Assembly: GCF_002119525.1 (NCBI RefSeq)
Contig: NZ_CP017916.1
Span: 62,001 to 126,000 of the forward strand
Direction of reading: 5' to 3'
DNA: 64,000 nt
DNA from: Vibrio syngnathi
GTDB lineage: Bacteria > Pseudomonadota > Gammaproteobacteria > Enterobacterales > Vibrionaceae
Shown: one piece after another, positions 45,437 through 54,089 of the stretch
Layout of the letters: every line of letters begins with the position of its first letter
Numbering within the stretch: the first letter of the stretch is position 1
The notes under the pieces: generated by a model
What the model saw: only the letters and a program-made list of their open reading frames with translations
Databases searched by the model: none
What the model was told of the DNA's origin: nothing
Program-made: the position numbers and the translations under genes

Positions 45437-46657
45437 ATGTTTTCAAATCTAAGTAAGAGCGTTCGCCAATACATGTTGGTGACCTTCAACTACTGGAATT
45501 TCACCATTACGGATGGTGCACTTCGTATGCTGGTGGTTTTGTATTTTTACGATCTTGGCTACAGTTCGTTCGAAATCGCTTCACTGTTCCTTTTCTATGA
45601 ATTCTTTGGTGTGGTGACTAACCTAATCGGTGGTTGGTTAGGGGCGCGTCTTGGCCTCAATAAGACCATGAATATCGGTTTAGGGATGCAAGTTGTCGCC
45701 TTGGGCATGCTGGCGGTGCCAACCGCAATGTTGACCATTCCTTGGGTAATGGCGGCGCAGGCCTTGTCTGGTATCGCTAAAGATCTCAATAAGATGAGTG
45801 CTAAAAGCTCGATTAAAACCTTAGTCCCAGATGAGCAGCAAGGTGCGCTTTATAAGTGGATTGCGATTCTAACCGGATCTAAGAATGCACTGAAAGGTGC
45901 AGGGTTCTTTATCGGTGGCTTACTGCTTTCGACGATTGGTTTCCAATACGCAGTGCTCGCGATGGCTGCTGTGCTGACATTGGTGTTCATTGGCAGTTTA
46001 GTGAGCTTAGAAGCAGACATGGGCAAAGCGAAAACCAAGCCTAAGTTCAAACAGATCTTCTCTAAGTCTGAATCCATCAATATCTTGTCGGCTGCGCGTA
46101 TGTTCCTGTTTGGTGCTCGTGATGTTTGGTTTGTGATTGCTTTGCCAATTTATCTAGGCAGTGTGTTTGGTTGGGACCACTCATGGGTGGGTGGCTTCTT
46201 AGCGGCTTGGACCATTGCATACGGTTTTGTGCAGGGCATTGCGCCTAAGATTACTGGTAAAGCACAAGGTAAGGTGCCTGATGGTCATGCAGCGCTACTA
46301 TGGGCGGGTGCATTGGCTATTGTGACTGCCGGTATCGCCTATGCGGTGCAAATTGGCTGGCAACCAGAGCTAGTTATCATCGGTGGATTGATGGTATTTG
46401 GTGCTATCTTTGCGGTGAACTCATCACTTCACTCATACCTGATTGTGAGTTATGCGAAAGGAGATGGGGTGTCTCTTGATGTCGGTTTCTACTACATGGC
46501 AAACGCGATGGGCCGTTTGATTGGTACGATATTATCAGGCTTGGTCTTCCAAATAGCCGGTTTGTCTGCGTGTTTGTGGGTCTCCTTCGCGTTCTTAGCG
46601 ATCACGACGGTGATCTCTTTGCGGTTACCGAAAGTGCCGCAAACGTCAGCGGCATAA
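45437..46657 (+). CDS. arsJ: ArsJ, organoarsenical efflux permease
   Basis: The 406-residue major-facilitator protein has about 12 membrane segments. It shows the ArsJ-type stretches YWNFTITDGALRMLVVLYFYDLGYSSFEIASLFLFYEFFGV and GLNKTMNIGLGMQ. ArsJ exports 1-arseno-3-phosphoglycerate formed by the dedicated GAPDH; the product breaks down outside to release arsenate. Assignment from family signature and the arsR-gapdh context. It has no promoter space of its own and follows a structured leader and terminator. It ends with a hairpin terminator at 46767-46800. Confidence 0.92.
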   Translation: MFSNLSKSVRQYMLVTFNYWNFTITDGALRMLVVLYFYDLGYSSFEIASLFLFYEFFGVVTNLIGGWLGARLGLNKTMNIGLGMQVVALGMLAVPTAMLTIPWVMAAQALSGIAKDLNKMSAKSSIKTLVPDEQQGALYKWIAILTGSKNALKGAGFFIGGLLLSTIGFQYAVLAMAAVLTLVFIGSLVSLEADMGKAKTKPKFKQIFSKSESINILSAARMFLFGARDVWFVIALPIYLGSVFGWDHSWVGGFLAAWTIAYGFVQGIAPKITGKAQGKVPDGHAALLWAGALAIVTAGIAYAVQIGWQPELVIIGGLMVFGAIFAVNSSLHSYLIVSYAKGDGVSLDVGFYYMANAMGRLIGTILSGLVFQIAGLSACLWVSFAFLAITTVISLRLPKVPQTSAA

Positions 46658-46766
46658 GCTTCAGCCGCATAAGCCTCATTTGTAAGAGTCAAAGTCGCAT
46701 AAGCTTTAAGTCGTATAACCTAGAGACGAATGAGCTTAATTCGCGATAAGTCTCTCCTTTAACAGT

Positions 46767-46803
46767 AAGCTGACTTGGTATTTATTCCGGTCAGCTTTTT
46801 TAT
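46767..46803 (+). terminator. Terminator after arsJ
   Basis: Perfect arms AAGCTGAC (46767-46774) and GTCAGCTT (46790-46797) with a T-run. Confidence 0.85.
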
Positions 46804-46842
46804 TGCTATAGTAGAATGATTGAAAATTAATCAGGCATTTAC

Positions 46843-47856
46843 ATGAAGCAGCGAATTCTCTTTTTTGACTTAGCACGATGTGTCGCGGCCATAGCCGTTA
46901 TCGCGATTCATGTTTTGGCGCCTTATCGCAATGAATTAAGCACCATTCCTTTCGGTGAGTGGCTGACCGCTATTACGGTGAATGGTTTCAGTCGCTGGGC
47001 GGTGCCGGTGTTCATCTTGATTACTGGTGCTCTGATGCTAAGTGATCAGCGCCCGTTTGATGCCAAGTATTACCTTAAGCGCCGTCTGGGCAAGGTACTG
47101 ATCCCATTCATTGTTTGGTCGCTTTTCTATACCTACCTATCAGGTTGGTCGCTAATGGGCTTCGATGCTGCCGTCAGTTGGGATGTGCTACTCAATAGCT
47201 ATCATCACTATACCTACTATCACCTTGGTTTTTTCTATTACTTCATCCCACTCTACTTTGTGATTCCTTTTTTACAGATCATGGTCAGAAAGTACGGTGA
47301 TAGATCTGTCTATGCCTTTACGGCGGTATGGTTGTTCACAACGTTATTGTTCTTATTGAAAATCGATGGCCCTTGGAGTCACGAATTGTGGTTGTACACC
47401 GGGTACTTACCGTTGGGCTACTTGCTGTATAAGATTGTTCCACTTAACAAGATGACAGTTGGCGTGAGTGTGTTACTTGGTGGATTAGCGTTACTGACCA
47501 CGGTTTACATGGTGGTTGATGCAAGCTTGGTCGCAGAAGAGTACACGGTAGGGCGTTGGTTATCTTACAAGACGTTGAATACGGTATTAGCAGCGAGCAT
47601 GGTGTTCATGGTGTGCCGTTACTATGGTGAAGGCTTGTCTGAGAAGAGCAATCAAGTGGTTGGTTTTATCAGTAAACACAGCTTAGGTATTTATCTGCTG
47701 CACCCGATTTTCTTGTGGCCAATGAAAGAGTTCGGTTGGTACCAAGGACATCCAGCCTGGGTTATTCCTCTATGGATTGTGATCAGCGGAGCTGGCGCGT
47801 TATGGATGAGCTGGTTGGTCTCTAAGTCAGAGAAAACACGTTGGTTATTGCCTTAG
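46843..47856 (+). CDS. Membrane acyltransferase (acyltransferase-3 family)
   Basis: The 337-residue protein has about ten membrane segments and the acyltransferase-3 signature at the N-terminus: FFDLARCVAAIAVIAIHVLAPY, with the catalytic histidine in IAIHVL. Other conserved parts are SRWAVPVFILITGALML and HSLGIYLLHPIFLWP. Such enzymes O-acetylate surface sugars or related molecules (WecH/OafA group). The acceptor is unknown. It stands alone after the arsJ terminator. Confidence 0.88.
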   Translation: MKQRILFFDLARCVAAIAVIAIHVLAPYRNELSTIPFGEWLTAITVNGFSRWAVPVFILITGALMLSDQRPFDAKYYLKRRLGKVLIPFIVWSLFYTYLSGWSLMGFDAAVSWDVLLNSYHHYTYYHLGFFYYFIPLYFVIPFLQIMVRKYGDRSVYAFTAVWLFTTLLFLLKIDGPWSHELWLYTGYLPLGYLLYKIVPLNKMTVGVSVLLGGLALLTTVYMVVDASLVAEEYTVGRWLSYKTLNTVLAASMVFMVCRYYGEGLSEKSNQVVGFISKHSLGIYLLHPIFLWPMKEFGWYQGHPAWVIPLWIVISGAGALWMSWLVSKSEKTRWLLP

Positions 47857-47915
47857 TGGTGGGTGCTAAGGCTTTCTGATGGATTACTTAGAAGAGGCAG
47901 TTGAGGCGGCTAGGG

Positions 47916-48245
47916 TTAGCGCTTCAACGCAAAGTGTAAGAACTTATCGCCTTGGTAAGTTAAGGTTCCTTTGTCGCCAGGATTAAGGGCGTGGAAGTAG
48001 TGGATACCGACTTGGAATTCTCGTTTTGGACCAACCACACCACGTTGAACGTAAATCCAGTACTCTTGATCTTCTTGACCTGGTTCTGCATCAGGAAGGT
48101 CGATGGATTGTTTGTCTAATACCGTAACGTTCACTTTCTTTTCTGGCGCATTTTCACCTTGTGAGTGCTTTCGATAGAAACCAAGAAATACCCAAGCCGC
48201 TAGACCGGCGAGTGCAAATATGGCAAAAAAAAGTGAATTAGGCAT
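47916..48245 (-). CDS. DUF2500 protein (YhhM type)
   Basis: The 109-residue protein has one N-terminal membrane segment (about 5-23, LFFAIFALAGLAAWVFLGFY) followed by a soluble domain with VNVTVLDKQSIDLPD and YWIYVQRG. This matches the DUF2500 family (E. coli YhhM). Function unknown. In E. coli it sits in the rsmD-yhhL-yhhM-yhhN cluster, and homologues of all four occur within this 5 kb. Confidence 0.85.
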   Translation of the reverse strand: MPNSLFFAIFALAGLAAWVFLGFYRKHSQGENAPEKKVNVTVLDKQSIDLPDAEPGQEDQEYWIYVQRGVVGPKREFQVGIHYFHALNPGDKGTLTYQGDKFLHFALKR

Positions 48246-48489
48246 GTAACCTCCATGTAGTCGTGATGGCTATTCTAATCTTTCAATCAATAGGGAGATG
48301 TGTTTAAAGCCGTTATTCGTGAACTGTTGTAAGCCAAGCTGATTATTTTTCGGCAGACATCACATTTAGAGGTCAGTTTTGGATAAAGCATTGTTATTTA
48401 TTGTCTCTTTCTCTCGTAAATAACAGTGATTTTGTATAAGAATAAGGAAATGCTCGACTAGAATTATAGTGTGGAGTGGGAGGGCTAAT

Positions 48490-48864
48490 ATGACCGATAT
48501 TGAAAAAGTGGTGACAAGAACTCGTAATATTGAGAAATTATTGAGACTTCAATATCATGCCGAAGGCGAAGGATTGCATGAGCTTGTAACAAGCTGTGAA
48601 GAAAGGCTACCGCACGATATGGTGAGCAAACTGCGTTATATCGCAACGTGTCGTAATAAGGTAGTCAATGAGCATGAGGCTAAGTTGGAAGACCAACAGA
48701 AGTTCATCATGATGTGTAACGATTGTGAGAAGGCGTTGACTCCACGTAGTGGTCGTTTTATCTGGCGAGTTGCGATCTTACTGATGATGGCAATGACTTT
48801 AGCTGCCGCAGGTTTCTATTATGTGAACTGGGATGTGCTAACACTGCATCTGTTTTCGAAGTGA
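48490..48864 (+). CDS. Small protein with a C-terminal membrane anchor, DUF4145-like
   Basis: The start is ATG 48490, with GGGAGG 7 bases upstream; 124 residues. The soluble helical N-terminal part (IEKLLRLQYHAEGEGLHELVTSCEERLPHDMVSKLRYIATCRNKVVNE) resembles the DUF4145-type HEPN-like helical domain. One membrane segment follows at about 97-115 (RVAILLMMAMTLAAAGFYYVNW). It is tail-anchored in topology. I do not assign a function. Confidence 0.78.
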   Translation: MTDIEKVVTRTRNIEKLLRLQYHAEGEGLHELVTSCEERLPHDMVSKLRYIATCRNKVVNEHEAKLEDQQKFIMMCNDCEKALTPRSGRFIWRVAILLMMAMTLAAAGFYYVNWDVLTLHLFSK

Positions 48865-48873
48865 AAAAATTGA

Positions 48874-48908
48874 ACAAAAAAAGGGACGCTCATGGCGTCC
48901 CTTTTTTT
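48874..48908. terminator. Bidirectional terminator
   Basis: AAAAAAAGGGACGC-TCAT-GGCGTCCCTTTTTTT, symmetric A and T runs. It serves the DUF4145-like gene on the plus strand and the small protein gene on the minus strand. Confidence 0.88.
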
Positions 48909-48921
48909 ATCTGTAACTTGC

Positions 48922-49002
48922 TTAGTACATCATCGGTAGTGTCATTAGACCTACAACTACCGCGATCATTACAAGTCCTTGTCTTTGCGAAGATGAAATC
49001 AT
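48922..49002 (-). CDS. Probable 26-residue membrane protein
   Basis: This is a short frame on the minus strand: ATG at 49002, TAA at 48922-48924. The peptide begins MISSSQRQGLV and continues with a single hydrophobic segment (LVMIAVVVGLMTLPMM), ending in Tyr. AGGAG lies 8 bases before the start (TAGGAGTAGTGTTATG). A strong terminator follows within 15 bases. The combination of ribosome binding site, single membrane segment and terminator is what real small membrane proteins show. I do not recognise the family, and the function is unknown. Confidence 0.6.
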   Translation of the reverse strand: MISSSQRQGLVMIAVVVGLMTLPMMY

Positions 49003-49009
49003 AACACTA

Positions 49010-49749
49010 CTCCTAAATTTGGTTGTCTCTCGCTATGTTTCAAAGAATAGCACTACTTATGGCTTTAGATCAAGAATTACTTTCGAAACCTTTAAAAGTG
49101 ATAGAAAACTATTGGGTTTTATATCAATTTCGCTATGTTTACTGTGTGTTTTGGTGTGTTCTTATTTTGTTCGCTATGATTTTTTTTTGTTCTTATTTGA
49201 TTTAAGTTGTTGTTTTGTAATGGGTGTTTTGTGTAATTTATATTGTTAAAGGTTGTTAAACTGTATTAATAGGGCTTGGTGGTGTCTGGGTTTGTTTTCT
49301 TGGGTTTTGTGGGTTTTAGGTTTGATTATTGTGATGGTTTTTTGACAGGAAGCTTGGCGAAACCTGACAAAGTGGGTTTTAGAAAAGTAATTTACGTACT
49401 TTGTAAGTCTAGGTTTGCCTAGTGTTGGAAATTTCCGAATAAGTCTATTTTTCGATTTTAAGTCATTGTTTTTAATGATTTTTTTATACTTATTTTAAAC
49501 TTTTAGTTGTGTGGTATTTACATAATATGACGACATATTGTGGATGTGACAAGCTAGAAGTGGTTGTAATTGAAGTTTGAGTTCTCTAGCGTCAATTTAT
49601 ATGAGTTTTCCGATTAATGAGTCTATTTTTAAAAGAATAATCACTATCGCTGCGGGAATTATGACGACTTCAATTTAAAGACGCTCTTTTTAGTGGAAGC
49701 GTAATCAAGATCCAATTTTGAAGGACTGAGGCTTTACATCAACACCCGT
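49010..49749. other. Long AT-rich intergenic region with a C-poor, G/T-rich tract
   Basis: No convincing gene. From about 49140 to 49330 the plus strand is very rich in T and G and nearly free of C (no C at all from 49201 to 49260). Short hydrophobic frames (49019-49249) start at TTG without a ribosome binding site and reflect this composition. It probably includes the promoter of the 26-residue protein (minus) and of the YhhN gene (plus). Confidence 0.55.
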
Positions 49750-49791
49750 GTGCCTAGACTGGCGACGATTAAAAGCAATAGGGCAAATGGT

Positions 49792-50412
49792 ATGTGGAGT
49801 TGGTTGGCGGTTTCCTTGTCTGGTATTGGAGTAATAACAGGAACGAAACATGGGCATATCGGTCAGGCTTTATTGTATAAGGTCTTTACCTTTGTATTAT
49901 TGGCGACTATTGCTCTAACTCAATCTGTTGTCGTTGATTTTACTTATTGGGTAGTGGCTGGGTTAGCGATCTCCGCGATCGCAGATGTGCTTCATACTGT
50001 TACTCAAAAACGTCTTCTACATTTTGTTTGTTTCCTGTTGGCTCAACTTTGTTACAGCAAAGCATTTTGGTTACAGCTATCGGGGGAAATGGTCTGGTGG
50101 TTGTTCGCGCTGCTGTTAGCTGCATGTATCGTTGCTTTCTTCCTATTACTCCCTCGTTTAGACAAACTCGTTTTTCCAGTGGTTATAATGGGTATTGTGC
50201 TCATTCAGCTTGCTTGGGCTTCTGGTGAAGTCTGGTTACTTGAGCCTCAGCTATCACATGCTGTTGGTTTTGTTGGTTGCTGCGTGCTGCTGCTTTCTGC
50301 ATTGGCGTACGCCCTAAATTTCTATCGCAGCCCAATAAAGGGCGCTTACTTTTGGATAACGGGCAGTTATTTTCTTGCACACGCTCTCATCGTTGCTTCC
50401 CTCACCATTTAG
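49792..50412 (+). CDS. yhhN: YhhN family membrane protein (lysoplasmalogenase-like)
   Basis: I chose ATG 49792 (MWSWLAVSLSGIG), which lines up with the start of E. coli YhhN; a GTG lies 42 bases upstream in frame. The 206-residue protein has about eight membrane segments. It shows the conserved ISAIADVLHTVTQKRLLHFVCFLLAQLCYSKAFW and the late YFWITGSYFLAHALIV. The YhhN/TMEM86 family includes lysoplasmalogenases, but activity here is inferred. Confidence 0.85.
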   Translation: MWSWLAVSLSGIGVITGTKHGHIGQALLYKVFTFVLLATIALTQSVVVDFTYWVVAGLAISAIADVLHTVTQKRLLHFVCFLLAQLCYSKAFWLQLSGEMVWWLFALLLAACIVAFFLLLPRLDKLVFPVVIMGIVLIQLAWASGEVWLLEPQLSHAVGFVGCCVLLLSALAYALNFYRSPIKGAYFWITGSYFLAHALIVASLTI

Positions 50413-50502
50413 GGTAGAGCTCGCTTAATTCTGAGCTACATCAAGGCAGCCTTGTTGAAAGTCGGTACTCTACGCTTAATTCATTAAACATGAGATAGAG
50501 TT

Positions 50503-50739
50503 ATGACCACTGAAATCCACGCACACAACGTTTTAAACCTACTGAGTGAAAAGCCGCTGACTCGTGAAGAGTTGACGCAAGAGCTTGCTCAAACCTATGG
50601 CGCTGAAGCTCGCTTTCATACGTGTAAGCTGAACGGTTTGGATTTGGATGGCCTACTGAAGTTTTTCCTGAAGATGGAAAAGGTCGAGATCATTGATGAC
50701 AAGCTTTGCACTAATCGCGAACGTGTTTGCAACCACTGA
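50503..50739 (+). CDS. yecH: YecH family metal-binding protein
   Basis: The 78-residue protein matches the DUF2492/YecH family: IHAHNVLNLLSEKPLTREELTQELAQTYGAEARFHTCKLNGLDLDGLLKFF. Histidines in the first ten residues, HTC and the final CNH could bind metal. It is a soluble protein of unknown role, followed by a repeat-rich gap. Confidence 0.86.
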   Translation: MTTEIHAHNVLNLLSEKPLTREELTQELAQTYGAEARFHTCKLNGLDLDGLLKFFLKMEKVEIIDDKLCTNRERVCNH

Positions 50740-50766
50740 TCTTGAATGACCATCAGTTCTTGTCGC

Positions 50767-50833
50767 CAGTGAACAGTGAACAGTGAACAGTGAACTGTGA
50801 TTAGCGAGTGGATGCGATATTCTCGCTCCACTC
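50767..50833. repeat. Heptamer tandem repeat with adjoining inverted repeat
   Basis: Four perfect copies of CAGTGAA (50767-50794) are followed by a partial fifth. Beyond it an inverted repeat GAGTGGA (50806-50812) / TCCACTC (50827-50833) can form a hairpin. The structure lies between yecH and yhgN. Confidence 0.8.
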
Positions 50834-50964
50834 CGACTATTTCTCCCTCGTTTGGCTCTCATTAATACCTTTCCAATAACGTAAATTCCTAAGTTTGTTA
50901 CTGTGTTCGAAAATCAATCTTGAGGCTGCTATACTCCGCGCACTTACGCTTTCGAGACAAATTT

Positions 50965-51549
50965 ATGGAAATTTTATCTGCAGCAACCATGCTGTTTCTT
51001 ATTATGGATCCCCTTGGTAATCTACCAATCGTGCTCTCTATCCTTAAGCATATTGATCCGAAGCGTCGCCGTATTGTTCTTGTTCGTGAGCTGATGTTTG
51101 CGCTGATTATCTTGCTGTTGTTCTTGTTTGCTGGTCAAAGCATCATGAACTTTCTGCACGTGCAGCCTGAAACCTTGAGCATCTCTGGCGGTATTATTCT
51201 GTTCATCATCGCGATTAAGATGATTTTCCCAAGTGCGGGCAGTATTACCGGCCTCGCGGCGGGTGAAGAACCGTTTATCGTGCCTATGGCGATCCCTATG
51301 ATTGCAGGCCCGTCGGTGATTGCGGCATTGATTCTGTTGTCGACCCAGCACCCTGACAACATGTTAGAGCTCTCAGCTGCTGTGATGCTGGCTTGGGGCG
51401 CGACCTTCTTTATTCTGATGTTTAATGGCTTCTTCCTACGAGTACTGGGTGAGAGAGGCCTTAAAGCCATCGAGCGCTTGATGGGCTTGTTGCTGGTTAT
51501 GCTGTCGACGCAAATGTTCCTAGATGGTGTAAAGGGCTACATGGGCTAA
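50965..51549 (+). CDS. yhgN: YhgN, MarC-family inner-membrane protein
   Basis: The start is ATG 50965 (MEILSAATMLFLIMDPLGNLP), giving 194 residues and matching YhgN. There are about six membrane segments. The family stretches PKRRRIVLVRELMFALII, GEEPFIVPMAIPMIAGPSVIAAL and ERLMGLLLVMLSTQMFLDGVK are present. MarC/YhgN proteins are of uncertain function, sometimes annotated as NAAT (neutral amino acid) transporters. A terminator follows. Confidence 0.9.
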   Translation: MEILSAATMLFLIMDPLGNLPIVLSILKHIDPKRRRIVLVRELMFALIILLLFLFAGQSIMNFLHVQPETLSISGGIILFIIAIKMIFPSAGSITGLAAGEEPFIVPMAIPMIAGPSVIAALILLSTQHPDNMLELSAAVMLAWGATFFILMFNGFFLRVLGERGLKAIERLMGLLLVMLSTQMFLDGVKGYMG

Positions 51550-51570
51550 CATCAGTATCAACGATGAATA

Positions 51571-51605
51571 AAAAAACGCCGCTCAAATGAGCGGCGCTTT
51601 TGTAT
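51571..51605. terminator. Terminator after yhgN
   Basis: AAACGCCGCTC-AAAT-GAGCGGCGCTTT, with A-run before and T-run after. It also faces the end of yhhL on the other strand. Confidence 0.85.
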
Positions 51606-51666
51606 CTACTGTTTCTGTCATGATGTTTTCTGTAGTTCAGTATTTTGTATCTGAGCTTACGTTTTA

Positions 51667-51933
51667 TTACATCATGTGTTTGCGTCGGATATCGAGTAGG
51701 GCAAAGACTCCGAAAATCAGTATTGACCATTTCTCCCAACGTGACATTTCGATCTTATCGCCAAAAGCACCGATGAAAATCAGCATCTGCAGGCCGTGCA
51801 TGAAGAACAAGAATGCTGTCATGATATAAAGCGCAATCGCAGCATTACCAGGGAATGGGTAGAAAATATTGGCGATTAAGATAAACCAAACAAAGGCGAT
51901 GGCTGCTTTTGCTAGTGGAAGCAAGAACTTCAT
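51667..51933 (-). CDS. yhhL: DUF1145 membrane protein (YhhL)
   Basis: The 88-residue protein has three membrane segments. It begins MKFLLPLAKAAIAFVWFIL and contains NIFYPFPGNAAIALYIMT and FFMHGLQMLIFIGAFG, matching DUF1145/YhhL. Function unknown. It lies 10 bases after the rsmD stop in the same direction. Confidence 0.86.
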   Translation of the reverse strand: MKFLLPLAKAAIAFVWFILIANIFYPFPGNAAIALYIMTAFLFFMHGLQMLIFIGAFGDKIEMSRWEKWSILIFGVFALLDIRRKHMM

Positions 51934-51943
51934 TCAATAACTC

Positions 51944-52546
51944 CTATTCTTCAGTGATTCGATTGAACAGTCGGTAGCTCGACTGGCCAGTGGTCTTATC
52001 GCGATGTAATTCCCAGTTTTCTGGCATAGCTTCGAGTTTTAGCTCTTTCTCTGTCTCAACGTAAATGATGGCGTTGTCTGCAAGCCAACCGTTGCTCTCA
52101 AGCAGTTGTACTGTTTCTGCGAGTAAGCCTTTACGAAATGGAGGATCGAGAAAGACCATATCGTAAGGAGTGCCTGGCTTCTTAAGGAAAGAGATAGCGT
52201 CAGTATTTACCACATTAATGTTGTCTGCTTTGAGCTCTTTCGCGTTATCAGAAAGCTGTTTAGCCGCCTTTTGATTCATTTCGAGCAGTGTCACCATTTT
52301 GGCTTGGCGAGAAGCTGCTTCAAAACCTAGACCGCCAGAACCGGCAAATACATCCAAGCAAGTTGAATGTGGGATATCTTGAGCCACCCAGTTAAAGAGT
52401 GTCTCTTTTACTCGGTCAATGGTTGGGCGTAACCCTTCTAAATCATGAACAGGCAGTTTTCTACCTCTCCATGAGCCACTAATAATTCGAACAAAGCCTC
52501 CGGATGGCTTTTTTTGTGATGTGTTTTGCTGGCGACGTCTTACCAT
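51944..52546 (-). CDS. rsmD: 16S rRNA guanine-966 N2-methyltransferase RsmD
   Basis: RsmD methylates G966 of 16S rRNA using SAM. The start is placed at ATG 52546 (MVRRRQQNTSQKK), giving 200 residues; the longer frame to 52639 adds a stretch unlike the family. It shows VRIISGSWRGRKLPV, GLRPTIDRVKETLFNWV, the SAM-binding CLDVFAGSGGLGFEAAS and the catalytic FLDPPF. It is divergent from ftsY, as in other gammaproteobacteria. Confidence 0.95.
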   Translation of the reverse strand: MVRRRQQNTSQKKPSGGFVRIISGSWRGRKLPVHDLEGLRPTIDRVKETLFNWVAQDIPHSTCLDVFAGSGGLGFEAASRQAKMVTLLEMNQKAAKQLSDNAKELKADNINVVNTDAISFLKKPGTPYDMVFLDPPFRKGLLAETVQLLESNGWLADNAIIYVETEKELKLEAMPENWELHRDKTTGQSSYRLFNRITEE

Positions 52547-52776
52547 AGATTTTTTGACCGCTAATAAAGTGATACTATACCGAGCCCAATTTAAGTGGGT
52601 TCGTGTATTAAATAAATTTACAATGACAAAGTGTATCAAGCTAAAAGCAAACTTATCACTGCTTTGTCATTTTTCTTTACTATTCGTTTGTACAAGCTTG
52701 TATTGTATAACAATAGCAAAGAGTCGACGTGTATTAAGTCAATACAGCTAATTAGTAGATCTAGGAAACTCCTCTG

Positions 52777-54012
52777 ATGACGGAAAAAAAGAAGCGCGGA
52801 TTATTATCGTGGCTTGGTTTTGGTGAAGAAGAACAAAGCCCAAAAACTCAGAATGAAGCGAACGTAGAAAACGTTGAAGATCAAACTGAAGTTGAATCAC
52901 AAGTCGAGGCTGAAGCTGAAGTAGTTAAGTCAACTGAATCAAAGTCAGTTGAATCTGAGCTTGCTGAATCAGATCAAGCGCTTGAAGAAACTCAACAAGA
53001 GCAACAACCTGTCCCAGCAGAAGCAGAAGCAGAGCAGGAAGCAGTGATTGCTCCTCAAGCTAAGATTGAAGAAGTTCAAGAGAAGCCGACAGAAAGCTTC
53101 TTTGCACGACTTAAGCGTAGCCTAAGCCGTACTAAAGCAAACATTGGTGCTGGCTTCTTTGGTTTGTTCAAAGGCAAGCAAATCGATGAAGACCTGTTTG
53201 AAGAACTAGAAGAGCAACTTCTGATCGCCGACGTGGGTATGAATACCACCGTTAAGATCATTGAAAACCTAACAGAAAAAGCATCCCGTAATGACCTAAA
53301 AGACGGTGAAGCGCTTTATGGTCTGCTTAAAGAAGAGATGTCAGAAATCTTGAGCCAAGTGGAACAGCCACTGGTTGTTGATACGACTAAAACACCTTAC
53401 GTTATTTTAATGGTGGGTGTGAATGGCGTGGGTAAGACAACCACTATCGGTAAGTTGGCGAAACAATTCCAAAGTGAAGGCAAGAAAGTGATGCTGGCGG
53501 CGGGTGATACCTTCCGCGCGGCAGCGGTTGAACAACTTCAGGTTTGGGGGCAGCGTAATGATGTTCCGGTTATCGCTCAGCACACGGGTGCCGATAGCGC
53601 GTCTGTTATCTACGATGCGATCGAAGCGGCGAAAGCGCGTGGTGTTGATGTTGTGATTGCAGATACTGCAGGCCGTTTGCAGAACAAGAGCAACTTGATG
53701 GAAGAGCTACGCAAGATTGTTCGTGTAATGAAGAAGATCGATGATTCTGCACCGCACGAAATCATGTTAACGCTAGATGCAGGTACCGGTCAGAATGCGA
53801 TTAGCCAAGCGAAGTTGTTTAGTGACGTGGCACCAGTAACGGGAATTACGCTAACTAAGCTAGATGGTACAGCGAAAGGTGGTGTAATTTTCTCAATTGC
53901 TGACCAGTTCCAGATTCCAATCCGCTACATTGGTGTGGGTGAAGGCATTGATGACCTGCGTCCATTTGAGTCTAAAGACTTTATTGAAGCACTATTTAGC
54001 CGCGAAGAGTAA
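52777..54012 (+). CDS. ftsY: Signal recognition particle receptor FtsY
   Basis: FtsY receives ribosome-SRP complexes at the membrane. Residues about 20-108 form the acidic A domain, a low-complexity E/Q/A-rich stretch. The NG GTPase domain follows: G1 GVNGVGKTTTIGKLAKQF, DTFRAAAVEQLQVW, DTAGRLQNK, TKLDGTAKGG and GVGEGIDDLRPF. At 411 residues it is within the family range. It leads the ftsY-ftsE-ftsX cluster; ftsE follows after 77 bases. Confidence 0.97.
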   Translation: MTEKKKRGLLSWLGFGEEEQSPKTQNEANVENVEDQTEVESQVEAEAEVVKSTESKSVESELAESDQALEETQQEQQPVPAEAEAEQEAVIAPQAKIEEVQEKPTESFFARLKRSLSRTKANIGAGFFGLFKGKQIDEDLFEELEEQLLIADVGMNTTVKIIENLTEKASRNDLKDGEALYGLLKEEMSEILSQVEQPLVVDTTKTPYVILMVGVNGVGKTTTIGKLAKQFQSEGKKVMLAAGDTFRAAAVEQLQVWGQRNDVPVIAQHTGADSASVIYDAIEAAKARGVDVVIADTAGRLQNKSNLMEELRKIVRVMKKIDDSAPHEIMLTLDAGTGQNAISQAKLFSDVAPVTGITLTKLDGTAKGGVIFSIADQFQIPIRYIGVGEGIDDLRPFESKDFIEALFSREE

Positions 54013-54089
54013 CGCGAGTAGCAAAGTGGTTTATCCTTAACCTGCTACCGTTTTAAATTTGATATGAGTGATCGTAAGAGGAATTTTCG

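Noticed and set aside
49019..49249. Hydrophobic 76-codon frame and an overlapping 60-codon frame in the AT-rich gap
   Set aside because: Both start weakly (TTG or without ribosome binding site). The hydrophobic residues (F, L, V, C) follow from the T/G-rich composition, and the frames overlap the probable promoter of the 26-residue gene.
52850..53100. Repetitive E/Q/A codons as a possible unstable tandem repeat
   Set aside because: They are the acidic A domain of FtsY, which is low-complexity in this family; no perfect nucleotide repeat unit was seen.
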